This document shows positions 28,156-35,980 of a stretch of 64,000 bases of DNA, in pieces (within the stretch, counting starts at the first letter, position 1; every line of letters begins with the position of its first letter). The DNA lies in the NCBI RefSeq assembly GCF_000720635.1, contig NZ_JOCF01000041.1, forward strand, positions 1 through 64,000, read 5' to 3'. The notes below the pieces were generated by a model, which worked only from the letters and a program-made list of their open reading frames with translations, was not told the origin of the DNA and ran no database searches. A program made the position numbers and the translations under genes. Source of the stretch: Streptomyces sp. NRRL WC-3742 (GTDB lineage Bacteria; Actinomycetota; Actinomycetes; Streptomycetales; Streptomycetaceae).

Positions 28156-29100
28156 TCAGAGGCCGTCCGTCAGCTCCCGGGCGCGCTTGACGTCGTCGGC
28201 CATCCGGTCGAGCAGCGCGTCGATGGAGTCGAACTTCTCCATCCCGCGCAGGTAGGCCAGGAAGTCCACCGCCACGTGCAGCCCGTACAGGTCCAGGCCG
28301 ACCCGGTCGATGGCGTACGCCTCGACGGTGCGCGCGGTGCCGTCGAAGGTCGGGTTGGTGCCGACCGAGATCGCGGCGGGCATCCTCTCGCCGTTCGCGG
28401 TCAGCCAGCCCGCGTACACGCCGTCCGCCGGGATCGCGCTGTGCGGCACGGTCTCCACGTTGGCGGTCGGGTAGCCGAGTTCGCGGCCGCGCTGCGCGCC
28501 GCGCACCACCTCGCCCTCGACCCGGTGCGGGCGGCCGAGCACCTCGCCGGCGCCGGCCATGTCCCCGGTCCCGACGAGGCGGCGGATCAGGCTGGAGGAG
28601 AACGGCTCGCCGTCGCCCGCGGTGCCGCACACCTGGAGGTCGACGACCTCGACCTCGAAGTCGTCGGCCCGGCCCAGCTCGGCGAGCAGCGCCACGTCCC
28701 CGGCGGCCCGGTGCCCGAAGCGGAAGTTGGGGCCCTCGATGACGACCTTGGCGTGCAGCGCGTCCACCAGGACCTGCTGGACGAAGGTCTCCGCGGACTC
28801 CTGGGAGAACTCGGTGGTGAAGGGCAGCACCAGCACCGCGTCCACGCCGAGTTCGGCGATCAGCTCGGCGCGGCGCGGGTGCGGCGCGAGCAGCGGCGGG
28901 TGGCTGCCGGGGCGGATGACCTCGCGCGGGTGCGGGTCGAAGGTCACCACGACCAAGGGCAGGCCCAGTTCGCGGGCCCGTTCGACCGCCCGTCCGATGA
29001 TCAGCTGATGCCCGCGGTGGACCCCGTCGAACGAACCGATGGTGACGACGCCGCGCCCCCAGTCACCGGGGATCTCCTCCAGGCCACGCCAGCGCTGCAC
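28156..29100 (-). CDS. ribF: Bifunctional riboflavin kinase / FAD synthetase
   Basis: RibF phosphorylates riboflavin to FMN and adenylylates FMN to FAD. The 314-residue product has the N-terminal adenylyltransferase domain with the nucleotide motif GSFDGVHRGH (about 22-31) and VVVTFDPHP. The C-terminal riboflavin kinase domain has the GYPTAN motif and GVYAGW (about 213-240). A GTG start is used. It is 65 nt downstream of the pseudo-trypsin/NTPase gene on the same strand. The truB-ribF neighbourhood is ancient in bacteria, and here the large extra gene separates the two. Confidence 0.95.
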   Translation of the reverse strand: MQRWRGLEEIPGDWGRGVVTIGSFDGVHRGHQLIIGRAVERARELGLPLVVVTFDPHPREVIRPGSHPPLLAPHPRRAELIAELGVDAVLVLPFTTEFSQESAETFVQQVLVDALHAKVVIEGPNFRFGHRAAGDVALLAELGRADDFEVEVVDLQVCGTAGDGEPFSSSLIRRLVGTGDMAGAGEVLGRPHRVEGEVVRGAQRGRELGYPTANVETVPHSAIPADGVYAGWLTANGERMPAAISVGTNPTFDGTARTVEAYAIDRVGLDLYGLHVAVDFLAYLRGMEKFDSIDALLDRMADDVKRARELTDGL

Positions 29101-29165
29101 CCGAGTGCTCCTTGTTCCGTACGGTGCGTACCCTCAGTACGCTCAAACGCTCAAAACCCGAACCC

Positions 29166-32100
29166 CTATAGCGTGCCATGCGCCTGCCCCGGCTCCGGCA
29201 CCGGAATACGGGTTGGGCGCATCACAGGTTCGAGCGGCGCCCGCTCGGCCTCCGCCGCCGCGTACTGAGGGTCCCGCCCGGCCGCCACGAGGGCCCTCAG
29301 CCGGGCCAGCCGGGGGCCGTCGGGCGCGGTCGGGGCGGCGTCGCGCGGCCAGCGGGCGAGCAGCCGGGCGAAGGCCGCCGAGCGGCCGGCGCAGTGGACC
29401 AGCAGCTGGTCCGCGCCCGGCAGGCCCGGAGTCGCCCGGGCCAGGACGGCGCGCACCCGGGCGGGCTTCTCGGCCGCGCAGTGCTCGGCCAGCCGTTCGA
29501 CGGCGGCGGTGAGCACCTCCGGGTCCGTCTCGGCGGCGAGCAGGTCGTCCAGCAGCTCGCAGCGCAGTGCGTCCGCCGCCGGGTCGGCCACCGGGACGGA
29601 CAGCACCTCGGCGAAAGGCCGACGCACCTCGGGCGTACGGGCGCCGAGCGCGGCGGCGAGCAGCATCCGCAGTTCCAGCCGGGCGGCCGCTCCCGCTCCC
29701 CCGCCGGCCAGTCGGCGGCCGAGGTAGTCGAGGGCGACGGGGCCCGCCTGCTCCGGGTGCGCGCGCAGCAGCCGGGCGGCGAGGTCGGCGCCGCGGCGGG
29801 CGGTCCTCGGGGCGCGGGTGTCGGCGAGCACCCGCAGCACCTCGGGGGCGGCCGGGAGCTCCGCGAACACGGCCAGCACGGGCTCCGGGTCGCTCTCCAG
29901 GGCCGGGGCGAGGGCGCGCGGGGTGAGGAAGGCGTCGCCTCCCGCGCGCAGCAGGGCGAGGGCGGCGGGCAGGTGCTCGGCGCGGGTGTCCGGGTCGCGC
30001 ACCAGCAGGGCCAGGGCGGCGCCGTGCAGCCCGGGTTCGTCCTCGCGGGCGAGCAGGGTCAGCGCGGTGTAGCGCAGCAGTTCGGTGCCCGGGCCGCCGG
30101 CGTACGGGGCGGTACTCAGGGCGTGCACGGCGGCGGCGACGTGCCGTTCGGGCCGCCGGTCGTGGCTCCACCGGTCGACGGCGCGGCAGAGCGCGGAGGG
30201 CTCCTCGGCGGCGAGGACGGTGAGCAGGGCGTCCGCCCGGGGGTGGGCGGCGTCGGCGAGGGCGTCGGCCAACTCGTCCAGGGCCAGGCGGCGGTGGGCG
30301 TACAGCAGTTCGTGGGCGAGGTCGGCGGCGCCCTCGTCGAACCAGGCGCACAGCAGGGGGAAGACCGCGACCGGGGCGGCCCGCAGCCGCTCGGCGACGG
30401 CCCGGAGGAAGCCCGGGTCGGCCGTCACCAGGCGCCGCAGCAGGGCGAGTTCGTCCCCGACGGGGAGGCCGAGGCCCGTCCAGAAGGCCGGGCCGAAGCG
30501 GCCGAGGCCGTCGGCGGGCAGCGCCGCGAACCCGCCCGCCTCGGCGGCGCGTTCGGCGATCCGCTCGGCCAACCGGCCGAGCAGGTCCCGGTGTTGGGCC
30601 GGGTCGGGGCTGCCCGCCAGCGCGTCGGCGAGTAACCGGGCGGCCCACCAGGCGGGTTCGCTGCCCGCCGGTCGCAGCTCCAGGGCGCGGGCGAGCCGGT
30701 GCAGCCACGGGTCCAGCGAGTCGGCGCCCCAGGTGTCGGCGACCCGGGTGAGCGCGGCGGCCACCGGGCCGATCCGGTGCCGGGGCACGGAGTTCGCCCC
30801 GGCGCCGGGCCTGATGTCCTCGGCCTCGCCGAGCAGCAGCCGCAGGGCCGCGTCCAGGTCCAGGTGCAGGCCCTGCAGCCAGTCGGCGAACTCCCCGTGG
30901 GCGAACCGGAATCCGGGCCCGGCGGGCACGAACAGGCCCTCGGCGAGCACGGCCGCGCCCCAGCCGCCCTCGGCGGGGAACAACTCCTCGAAGGCGGCCC
31001 GGCCCAACGCCCCGGCCTCCGAGCCGCCGAGCATCCGCCGGGCCGCCTCGTGCACCCGCCCGGCCACCGCCGCCGCCAGCCGCCGCACCCGGCCGGGCCT
31101 CGGCTCGGCCGCCCTGGCGGCGCCCCGGCGGTGGGCGCCGCGCGTACGGCCGCCGTCGGCCAGGCGCCGGGCCGTGCGCAGGCACAGCAGGTCCAGGTGG
31201 GCGGAGAACAGCTCCGCGCGCCGGGCCGCCTCCCCCTGGACGCCCTCGGCCCACAGCTCGCCGGCCAGGCGGACGGCCAGCGGGTGCCGGGCGCCGGCCC
31301 CCTCCGGACGGCCGGGCGGCAGCCCGTAGCGGCGGCGCATCCGCTCGGCCGCCTCGGCGGGCAGCGGGCCCAGCCGCAGCCCGGCCAGGGTGGGCCCGCC
31401 GGGGCCGCCGCCGTCCATCCGTACGGTCGGGGCGGCCGCGAGGTCCCCGTCCCGCGCCGGTTCCTCCTCCCGCGGCAGCCCGGGGCCGGGGCCGCTGCGC
31501 CAGGGCCGTTCGGCGAGGCGTTCCCAGGTCTCCTCCCCGCAGGCCGTCAGCAGCCGGGCGCCGCAGCCGGTCAGCCACTGCCCGGCGCCGTACAGCCGGT
31601 CAGCCTCCAGTGGGACGGGGGCCTCCTCGGGGCCGTCCAGGGCGATCAGCAGCGGCCGTCCGGCGGCGGCGCACAGGGCGGCGGCCGGTTCGGGCGTGGG
31701 CGCCGGGACGCCGAGGGCGGCGGCGGCCCCGGCCAGGGCCCGTTCGACGGGCTCGGCCAGCGAGCGGTCCCCGGCGCGCAGGTCGGCGCCGCGCAGCCAC
31801 AGGGTGGGCAGGCCCGCGGCGGCCCGGCGCAGGGCGAGCGCGGCGAGCTCGGTGGAGCGCCCGCTGCCGGGCCCGCCGACCAGCGCGGTGACGGTGGACT
31901 CCGGCTCCTCCCCCACCGAGGCGTCCGGCCGGTCCACCCGGTCGGCGGCCAGGCCCGCCACCCCCGGGGCGGCGGCCAGCTGGGCGGCGGCCAGCCGGAG
32001 CACCCCGGCGAGGTTGAGGGCGGCGCCGTACCCGGGCACGGCCGCCGCGTTGCGGGCCAGCACCTCCGCCAGCGCCCCGGCGGCGGGCAGCGCGCCGCCC

Positions 32101-32645
32101 CCGGCGGGCACGGCCGGCAGGGCGCCGCCGTACCGCGGGGAGCGCAGCCCGGGCGCGGCCAGGGCCACCACGGCGCCGCTGCGGGCGTCCAGCACCGGCG
32201 CCCCGGCGGGCACCTCGACCCCGGCCGACTCCCGTGTGTTCAGCACCGGCACGTCCAGCAGCAGCACCCCGTCCGAGGCGCCGAGCAGCCCGCAGCGCAG
32301 CGCGACCACCCGCTCCCCGTCCCCGGCCGGTACGGGCAGCAGCACCTCGTGCCCGCCCCCGGCGGCGGCCACCGGCAGCGGCGGCACCGGCAGCCCGCCC
32401 TGCGCCTCGGTGCGCAGCAGCGCGAGCCCGTGCGCGGGCAGCGGCAGGACGGCCTCCGGGCCGAGCACCCGGCTCTGGCCGCCGGGGGTGTGCAGGAGGA
32501 GCCGGTCGAGGCCCGCGACGGCCTCGTGGGCGGTCAGCACGGTGCCCTGCGGATCGGCGACGAACCCCAGGCCGTGCAGCCGCCCGTTGAGGTCGCAGAT
32601 GCGGAGCAGATGGCACCCCGGATCGCCCTCGTGCCAGCCCGGCAT
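29166..32645 (-). CDS. Trypsin-like (probably inactive) plus P-loop NTPase multidomain protein
   Basis: The 1159-residue product combines three parts. Residues about 1-190 look like a trypsin-fold domain: GFVADPQGTVLTAHEAVAG around H40 matches the histidine strand. The serine site that should read G-x-S-G-x-P is PAGAPVLDARSG (146-157), with no serine, so protease activity is unlikely. A P-loop GGPGSGRST (257-265) begins an NTPase module, with LLIALDGPEE as a Walker B-like strand. Residues about 620-1150 are Leu/Ala-rich helical repeats. This is the trypsin-STAND type of layout. The ATG at 32645 (GGGGGA upstream) is preferred; the frame is open to 32741. It lies between truB (after a terminator) and ribF. 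Function unknown; a sensor or signalling role is a guess. Confidence 0.75.
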   Translation of the reverse strand: MPGWHEGDPGCHLLRICDLNGRLHGLGFVADPQGTVLTAHEAVAGLDRLLLHTPGGQSRVLGPEAVLPLPAHGLALLRTEAQGGLPVPPLPVAAAGGGHEVLLPVPAGDGERVVALRCGLLGASDGVLLLDVPVLNTRESAGVEVPAGAPVLDARSGAVVALAAPGLRSPRYGGALPAVPAGGGALPAAGALAEVLARNAAAVPGYGAALNLAGVLRLAAAQLAAAPGVAGLAADRVDRPDASVGEEPESTVTALVGGPGSGRSTELAALALRRAAAGLPTLWLRGADLRAGDRSLAEPVERALAGAAAALGVPAPTPEPAAALCAAAGRPLLIALDGPEEAPVPLEADRLYGAGQWLTGCGARLLTACGEETWERLAERPWRSGPGPGLPREEEPARDGDLAAAPTVRMDGGGPGGPTLAGLRLGPLPAEAAERMRRRYGLPPGRPEGAGARHPLAVRLAGELWAEGVQGEAARRAELFSAHLDLLCLRTARRLADGGRTRGAHRRGAARAAEPRPGRVRRLAAAVAGRVHEAARRMLGGSEAGALGRAAFEELFPAEGGWGAAVLAEGLFVPAGPGFRFAHGEFADWLQGLHLDLDAALRLLLGEAEDIRPGAGANSVPRHRIGPVAAALTRVADTWGADSLDPWLHRLARALELRPAGSEPAWWAARLLADALAGSPDPAQHRDLLGRLAERIAERAAEAGGFAALPADGLGRFGPAFWTGLGLPVGDELALLRRLVTADPGFLRAVAERLRAAPVAVFPLLCAWFDEGAADLAHELLYAHRRLALDELADALADAAHPRADALLTVLAAEEPSALCRAVDRWSHDRRPERHVAAAVHALSTAPYAGGPGTELLRYTALTLLAREDEPGLHGAALALLVRDPDTRAEHLPAALALLRAGGDAFLTPRALAPALESDPEPVLAVFAELPAAPEVLRVLADTRAPRTARRGADLAARLLRAHPEQAGPVALDYLGRRLAGGGAGAAARLELRMLLAAALGARTPEVRRPFAEVLSVPVADPAADALRCELLDDLLAAETDPEVLTAAVERLAEHCAAEKPARVRAVLARATPGLPGADQLLVHCAGRSAAFARLLARWPRDAAPTAPDGPRLARLRALVAAGRDPQYAAAEAERAPLEPVMRPTRIPVPEPGQAHGTL

Positions 32646-32839
32646 GGCCCGTCCCCCTGTCGCTCGCCCGTCCACCGCCGGGAGCCTGCCCACCGGGAGG
32701 GCGGCCCGACCGCGCCTGCGCCGCTCACCACCGGCGTTCACCTCGCGCGCTCCCCCGCAGGGGTGAAGGCGCCCCCGGAAACGGCGAGGCCCCGTCCGGC
32801 TGATCCCGTCGGATCAGCGCGATCGGCCGGAAACGGCGA

Positions 32840-32870
32840 ACCCCCGCCGGAAGGATCTTCCGGCGGGGGT
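32840..32870 (-). terminator. truB terminator
   Basis: Perfect 14-bp inverted repeat ACCCCCGCCGGAAG (32840-32853) and its complement (32857-32870) with a 3-nt loop, 17 nt beyond the truB stop. It closes the DUF503-rbfA-nrnA-truB unit, so the downstream large gene should have its own promoter. Confidence 0.8.
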
Positions 32871-32887
32871 CGGGGCCCTGCGACAGC

Positions 32888-33841
32888 TCAGCCGACGAAG
32901 ACCGCGACGGGCTTCGCCTGCCCGTCCTTCTCCTCCACCAGCGCAAGGAAGCGCCCGTCCGGCCCGTAGACCGCGATCGGCCCGTCCACGCCCATCCCGG
33001 GCGCCTTCAGCCGGGCGCCGTGCGAGAGCTTCTCGGCGGAGGACTCGTCCAGGTCCCAGCGGGGGAAGGCGGCCGCCGCGGCCTCGCCGATCGGCAGCAC
33101 CTCCAGCCCCTCGGCGGAGCCGCCGGTGACTCCGGCCTCGAGCTGCTCCAGAGTCCGCGCCGACTCCACCCCGTACGGCCCGACCTTCGTGCGCCGCAGC
33201 GCCGTCAGGTGCCCGCCGACGCCCAGCCCGGCGCCCAGGTCCCGGGCCAGCGCCCGGATGTAGGTGCCGGAGGAGCACTCGACGGTCACGTCCAGGTCGA
33301 TCACCGGCGTGCCGTCCTCGGCGACGGCCGAGCGCTGCCCGTGCACGGTGAAGGAGTGGATCGTGGTCGGCCGGGCGGCGAGCTCGAACTCCTCGCCCTC
33401 GCGCACCCGCGCGTACGAGCGCTTGCCGTCGATCTTGATCGCGCTGACCTTGGACGGTACCTGCATGATCTCGCCGGTGAGTGCCGCGATCCCGGCGTCG
33501 ATCGCCTCCCGGGTGACGGCGTCGGCCGGGGCGGAGGCGGTGACCTCGCCCTCCCGGTCGTCGGTGACCGTGGTCTGGCCGAGCCGGATGGTCGCCTCGT
33601 ACGTCTTGGCGGTCAGCATCAGGTGGCCGAGCAGCCGGGTGGCCCGCTCGACGCCGATCACCAGCACGCCGGTGGCCATCGGGTCCAGCGTGCCGGCGTG
33701 GCCGACCTTCCGCGTACCGGCCAGCCACCTCATCTTGGCGACCACGCCGTGGGAGGTGATGCCCTCGGGCTTGTCGACGATCACCAGGCCGTCCGGGCCG
33801 GTGCCTTTGCGCTTCATCGGGTTCTTTCTGTCCAACGGCAT
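32888..33841 (-). CDS. truB: tRNA pseudouridine-55 synthase
   Basis: TruB makes pseudouridine 55 in the T-loop of tRNAs. The 317-residue product contains the catalytic motif VGHAGTLDPMATGVL with the nucleophile D53, then the KTYEATIRLGQTTVTDD and SSGTYIRALARDLG motifs. The C-terminal part is the actinobacterial extension. The first ATG is annotated, but the ATG at 33817 (MKRKGTGPDGLVIVDKP) fits the family N-terminus better; neither has a strong ribosome-binding site. It lies 10 nt downstream of the NrnA-like gene and ends at a hairpin terminator. Confidence 0.95.
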   Translation of the reverse strand: MPLDRKNPMKRKGTGPDGLVIVDKPEGITSHGVVAKMRWLAGTRKVGHAGTLDPMATGVLVIGVERATRLLGHLMLTAKTYEATIRLGQTTVTDDREGEVTASAPADAVTREAIDAGIAALTGEIMQVPSKVSAIKIDGKRSYARVREGEEFELAARPTTIHSFTVHGQRSAVAEDGTPVIDLDVTVECSSGTYIRALARDLGAGLGVGGHLTALRRTKVGPYGVESARTLEQLEAGVTGGSAEGLEVLPIGEAAAAAFPRWDLDESSAEKLSHGARLKAPGMGVDGPIAVYGPDGRFLALVEEKDGQAKPVAVFVG

Positions 33842-33851
33842 TCGCAGGTGC

Positions 33852-34955
33852 TCAAGTTACCGGCCGCAGGGCGGCCCTGAACCGCCCGACCGCCTCGGCG
33901 ACGCCTTCCCGGGTGCTGAACCCGGCCGCGAAGACGTGCCCCCCGCCGCCGAGTTCGGCGCAGGCCGCCGCCACGTCCACCACGCCCTTGGAGCGGGAGG
34001 AGCCGCGCAGGGTGCCGTCCGGGTCCTGCTTGAGCACCAGCGCCACCTCCGCCTCGGCCGGGCGGCGCAGGATGTCGATCAGCCCCTCGATCTCCTCCAC
34101 GGTGACGCTGAACAGCGCCAGGTCCTGGTACGGGACCCAGGTCCACACCAGGCCCAGCCCGTCGGCCGCCTCCGGCTCGTACACGGCCCGGTCGAGGGCG
34201 GCGGCGAGCACCTTGAGGTAGCCGAAGGAGGAGGTGTCCCAGAGCTGCCGGGAGATCAGGTCGTGCCGGATGCCGGTGGCCAGCAGCCGCCCGGCGAGCT
34301 CGTGGGTGGCGGGCGTGGTCGCCCGGTACTTGAAGCTGCCGGTGTCGGTGGCGACCCCGGTGTAGAGGCAGGTGGCGAGCTCCTGGTCGAGCTCGACACC
34401 GAGGCGGCGCAGCAGCTCGTCCACCAGGACGGCGGTGGCCGGCGCGGCCGGGTCGATCAGCTGGTGGGTGCCGAAGCCCGGGTTGGAGGCGTGGTGGTCG
34501 ATGACCACCAGCACGGGCGCGGCGAACGCCTTGTCGTGCAGCAGGCCCAGCCGGCTCTGCGCGGCCACGTCGAAGCAGAGCACCAGCTCGGGCACGTCCG
34601 GCACCTCGCTCGCCGGAACGATCAGCTCCTGGCCGGGCAGGAAGGCCAGCGACTCCGGCACGATCTGCGGGTCGTCCCCGAAGGAGACCCGCACCTCCTT
34701 GCCGAGCGCCCGCAGCGCCAGCGCCGCCGCCAGGGAGGAGCCCAGCGCGTCGCCGTCCGGGCAGATGTGGCAGATCAGGTCGATCGAGCGGGCCCGGCCG
34801 ATCTCCTCCACCACCCGCTGCCAGACCAGCTCGAAGCCGCTCTCCTCGGCCCGCGGACCCGGGAGCGCCGCGAGGGCACCCTCCACCGTGCTGGTGGAGG
34901 ACGCCCCCGTGGCGGATCCGGCTCGCGAGGCGGCCCGAGCCGGCTCACCCGCCAT
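33852..34955 (-). CDS. DHH/DHHA1 phosphoesterase, NrnA-like (oligoribonuclease/pAp phosphatase)
   Basis: The 367-residue product has DHH-family motifs: HICPDGDALGS (about 63-73), the DHH motif in VIDHHASNPGF (about 152-162), and the DHHA1 GGGGH motif near residue 338. NrnA-type enzymes degrade nano-RNAs and dephosphorylate pAp. An N-terminal Ala/Ser/Thr-rich 35 residues is probably disordered. The gene is 2 nt from rbfA upstream and 10 nt from truB downstream, a tight operon. This order (rbfA, nrnA, truB) is widespread in Gram-positives. Confidence 0.9.
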   Translation of the reverse strand: MAGEPARAASRAGSATGASSTSTVEGALAALPGPRAEESGFELVWQRVVEEIGRARSIDLICHICPDGDALGSSLAAALALRALGKEVRVSFGDDPQIVPESLAFLPGQELIVPASEVPDVPELVLCFDVAAQSRLGLLHDKAFAAPVLVVIDHHASNPGFGTHQLIDPAAPATAVLVDELLRRLGVELDQELATCLYTGVATDTGSFKYRATTPATHELAGRLLATGIRHDLISRQLWDTSSFGYLKVLAAALDRAVYEPEAADGLGLVWTWVPYQDLALFSVTVEEIEGLIDILRRPAEAEVALVLKQDPDGTLRGSSRSKGVVDVAAACAELGGGGHVFAAGFSTREGVAEAVGRFRAALRPVT

Positions 34956-34957
34956 GA

Positions 34958-35398
34958 CTACTCGTCCTCGTCGTCACGCTCGGACGCGGGGACCTTGTAC
35001 GGGTCCGCGTCACCGGCGTAGGTCGCGCCCGCGGCGGTGGTGCGCACCGCCGCGTCGATGGCCTTCGCCCGGTCGAGCAGGTCGTCGATGTTCCGTGCGT
35101 TCTCCGGCAGCGCGTCCGCGACGAAGGTCAGCGTCGGGGTGAAGCGCACACCGATCTTGCCGACCTCGGAGCGGATGACGCCCTTGGCGCTCTCCAGCGC
35201 GGCGGCCGTGGCCTCGCGGTCGGTCTCGTCACCGAAGACGGTGTAGAAGACGGTGGCCTCGCGCAGGTCGCCGGTCACCCGGGTGTCGGTGATGGTCACG
35301 AACCCGAGCCTCGGGTCCTTGATCCGCCGCTCCAGGGTCTGGGCGACGACCACCTGGATGCGGTCGGCGAGCTTGCGCGCCCTTGCGGTGTCGGTCAC
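34958..35398 (-). CDS. rbfA: Ribosome-binding factor A
   Basis: RbfA binds immature 30S subunits and helps 16S 5-prime end maturation. The 146-residue product has the RbfA KH-like fold segments [30 protein letters not shown] and [17 protein letters not shown], with an acidic C-terminus. The GTG start has GAGGAGG 5 nt upstream, so the longer open frame (to 35665) is rejected. It is followed by the NrnA-like gene with a 2-nt gap and preceded by the DUF503 gene. Confidence 0.95.
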   Translation of the reverse strand: MTDTARARKLADRIQVVVAQTLERRIKDPRLGFVTITDTRVTGDLREATVFYTVFGDETDREATAAALESAKGVIRSEVGKIGVRFTPTLTFVADALPENARNIDDLLDRAKAIDAAVRTTAAGATYAGDADPYKVPASERDDEDE

Positions 35399-35549
35399 GT
35401 TGCCTCCTCGTGCAGTGGGCGGTACCCGGGCGAGCTGCGCACCCGTAGGGGCCCACGCCCCAAAGTACCGGCCCGCGCCCGGCCTTGCGGGCGCTCTCGG
35501 TCCTGATCTGTGTGAGAACGGCGACTTCCGCCGACCGGCTCCACAGTCC

Positions 35550-35846
35550 TCATTCGTCGTCGTCGTTGTGGTACCTCCTCCTCGCGGAGAGGAGTTGCAC
35601 CTCGGGGCGGCCGGCGACGAGCCGCTCACAGCTGTCCAGGATCTCGGTGACGTACGCGGCGTCACCGGAGACCACCGCCAGGCCGATCTCGGCCCTGCGG
35701 TGGAGGTCCTGGTTCCCGGTCTCGGCAGCGCACACGCTGTACTTGCGCTGCAGTTCGGCCACGATCGGCCGCACGATCGAACGCTTCTCCTTGAGCGAGT
35801 GGACGTCGCCCAGGAGCAGGTCGAAGGTGAGTGTTCCCACGAACAT
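35550..35846 (-). CDS. DUF503 (YlxP-like) protein
   Basis: The 98-residue protein belongs to the DUF503/YlxP family by its N-terminus [22 protein letters not shown] and the VAAxE-like strand, here [17 protein letters not shown]. YlxP genes lie between infB and rbfA in many Gram-positive bacteria, as here. A role near ribosome assembly is suspected from context only. It comes after the infB terminator, so it should start a new transcript with rbfA, nrnA and truB. Confidence 0.88.
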   Translation of the reverse strand: MFVGTLTFDLLLGDVHSLKEKRSIVRPIVAELQRKYSVCAAETGNQDLHRRAEIGLAVVSGDAAYVTEILDSCERLVAGRPEVQLLSARRRYHNDDDE

Positions 35847-35927
35847 GTATGACAGGTCTCGCCGACCTGGGGGCCTAGGGGAAGCGCCCCGAACCGGGGC
35901 GACTTCCCAGGACCCTACACAGCGAGA

Positions 35928-35970
35928 CCGGGGCCGGTCGACGGGAATTCCACCCGTCGACCGGCCCCGG
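35928..35970 (-). terminator. infB terminator
   Basis: Perfect 18-bp inverted repeat CCGGGGCCGGTCGACGGG (35928-35945) and its complement (35953-35970), 7-nt loop, starting 10 nt beyond the infB stop. It splits the classical nusA-infB-rbfA region into two transcripts. Confidence 0.88.
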
Positions 35971-35980
35971 CCGACACCGA

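Noticed and set aside
24629..28630. A 1333-codon minus-strand open frame opposite eccE and the EspI-like gene
   Set aside because: Leu/Gly/Arg low-complexity shadow produced by the Pro/Gln-rich coding region on the plus strand.
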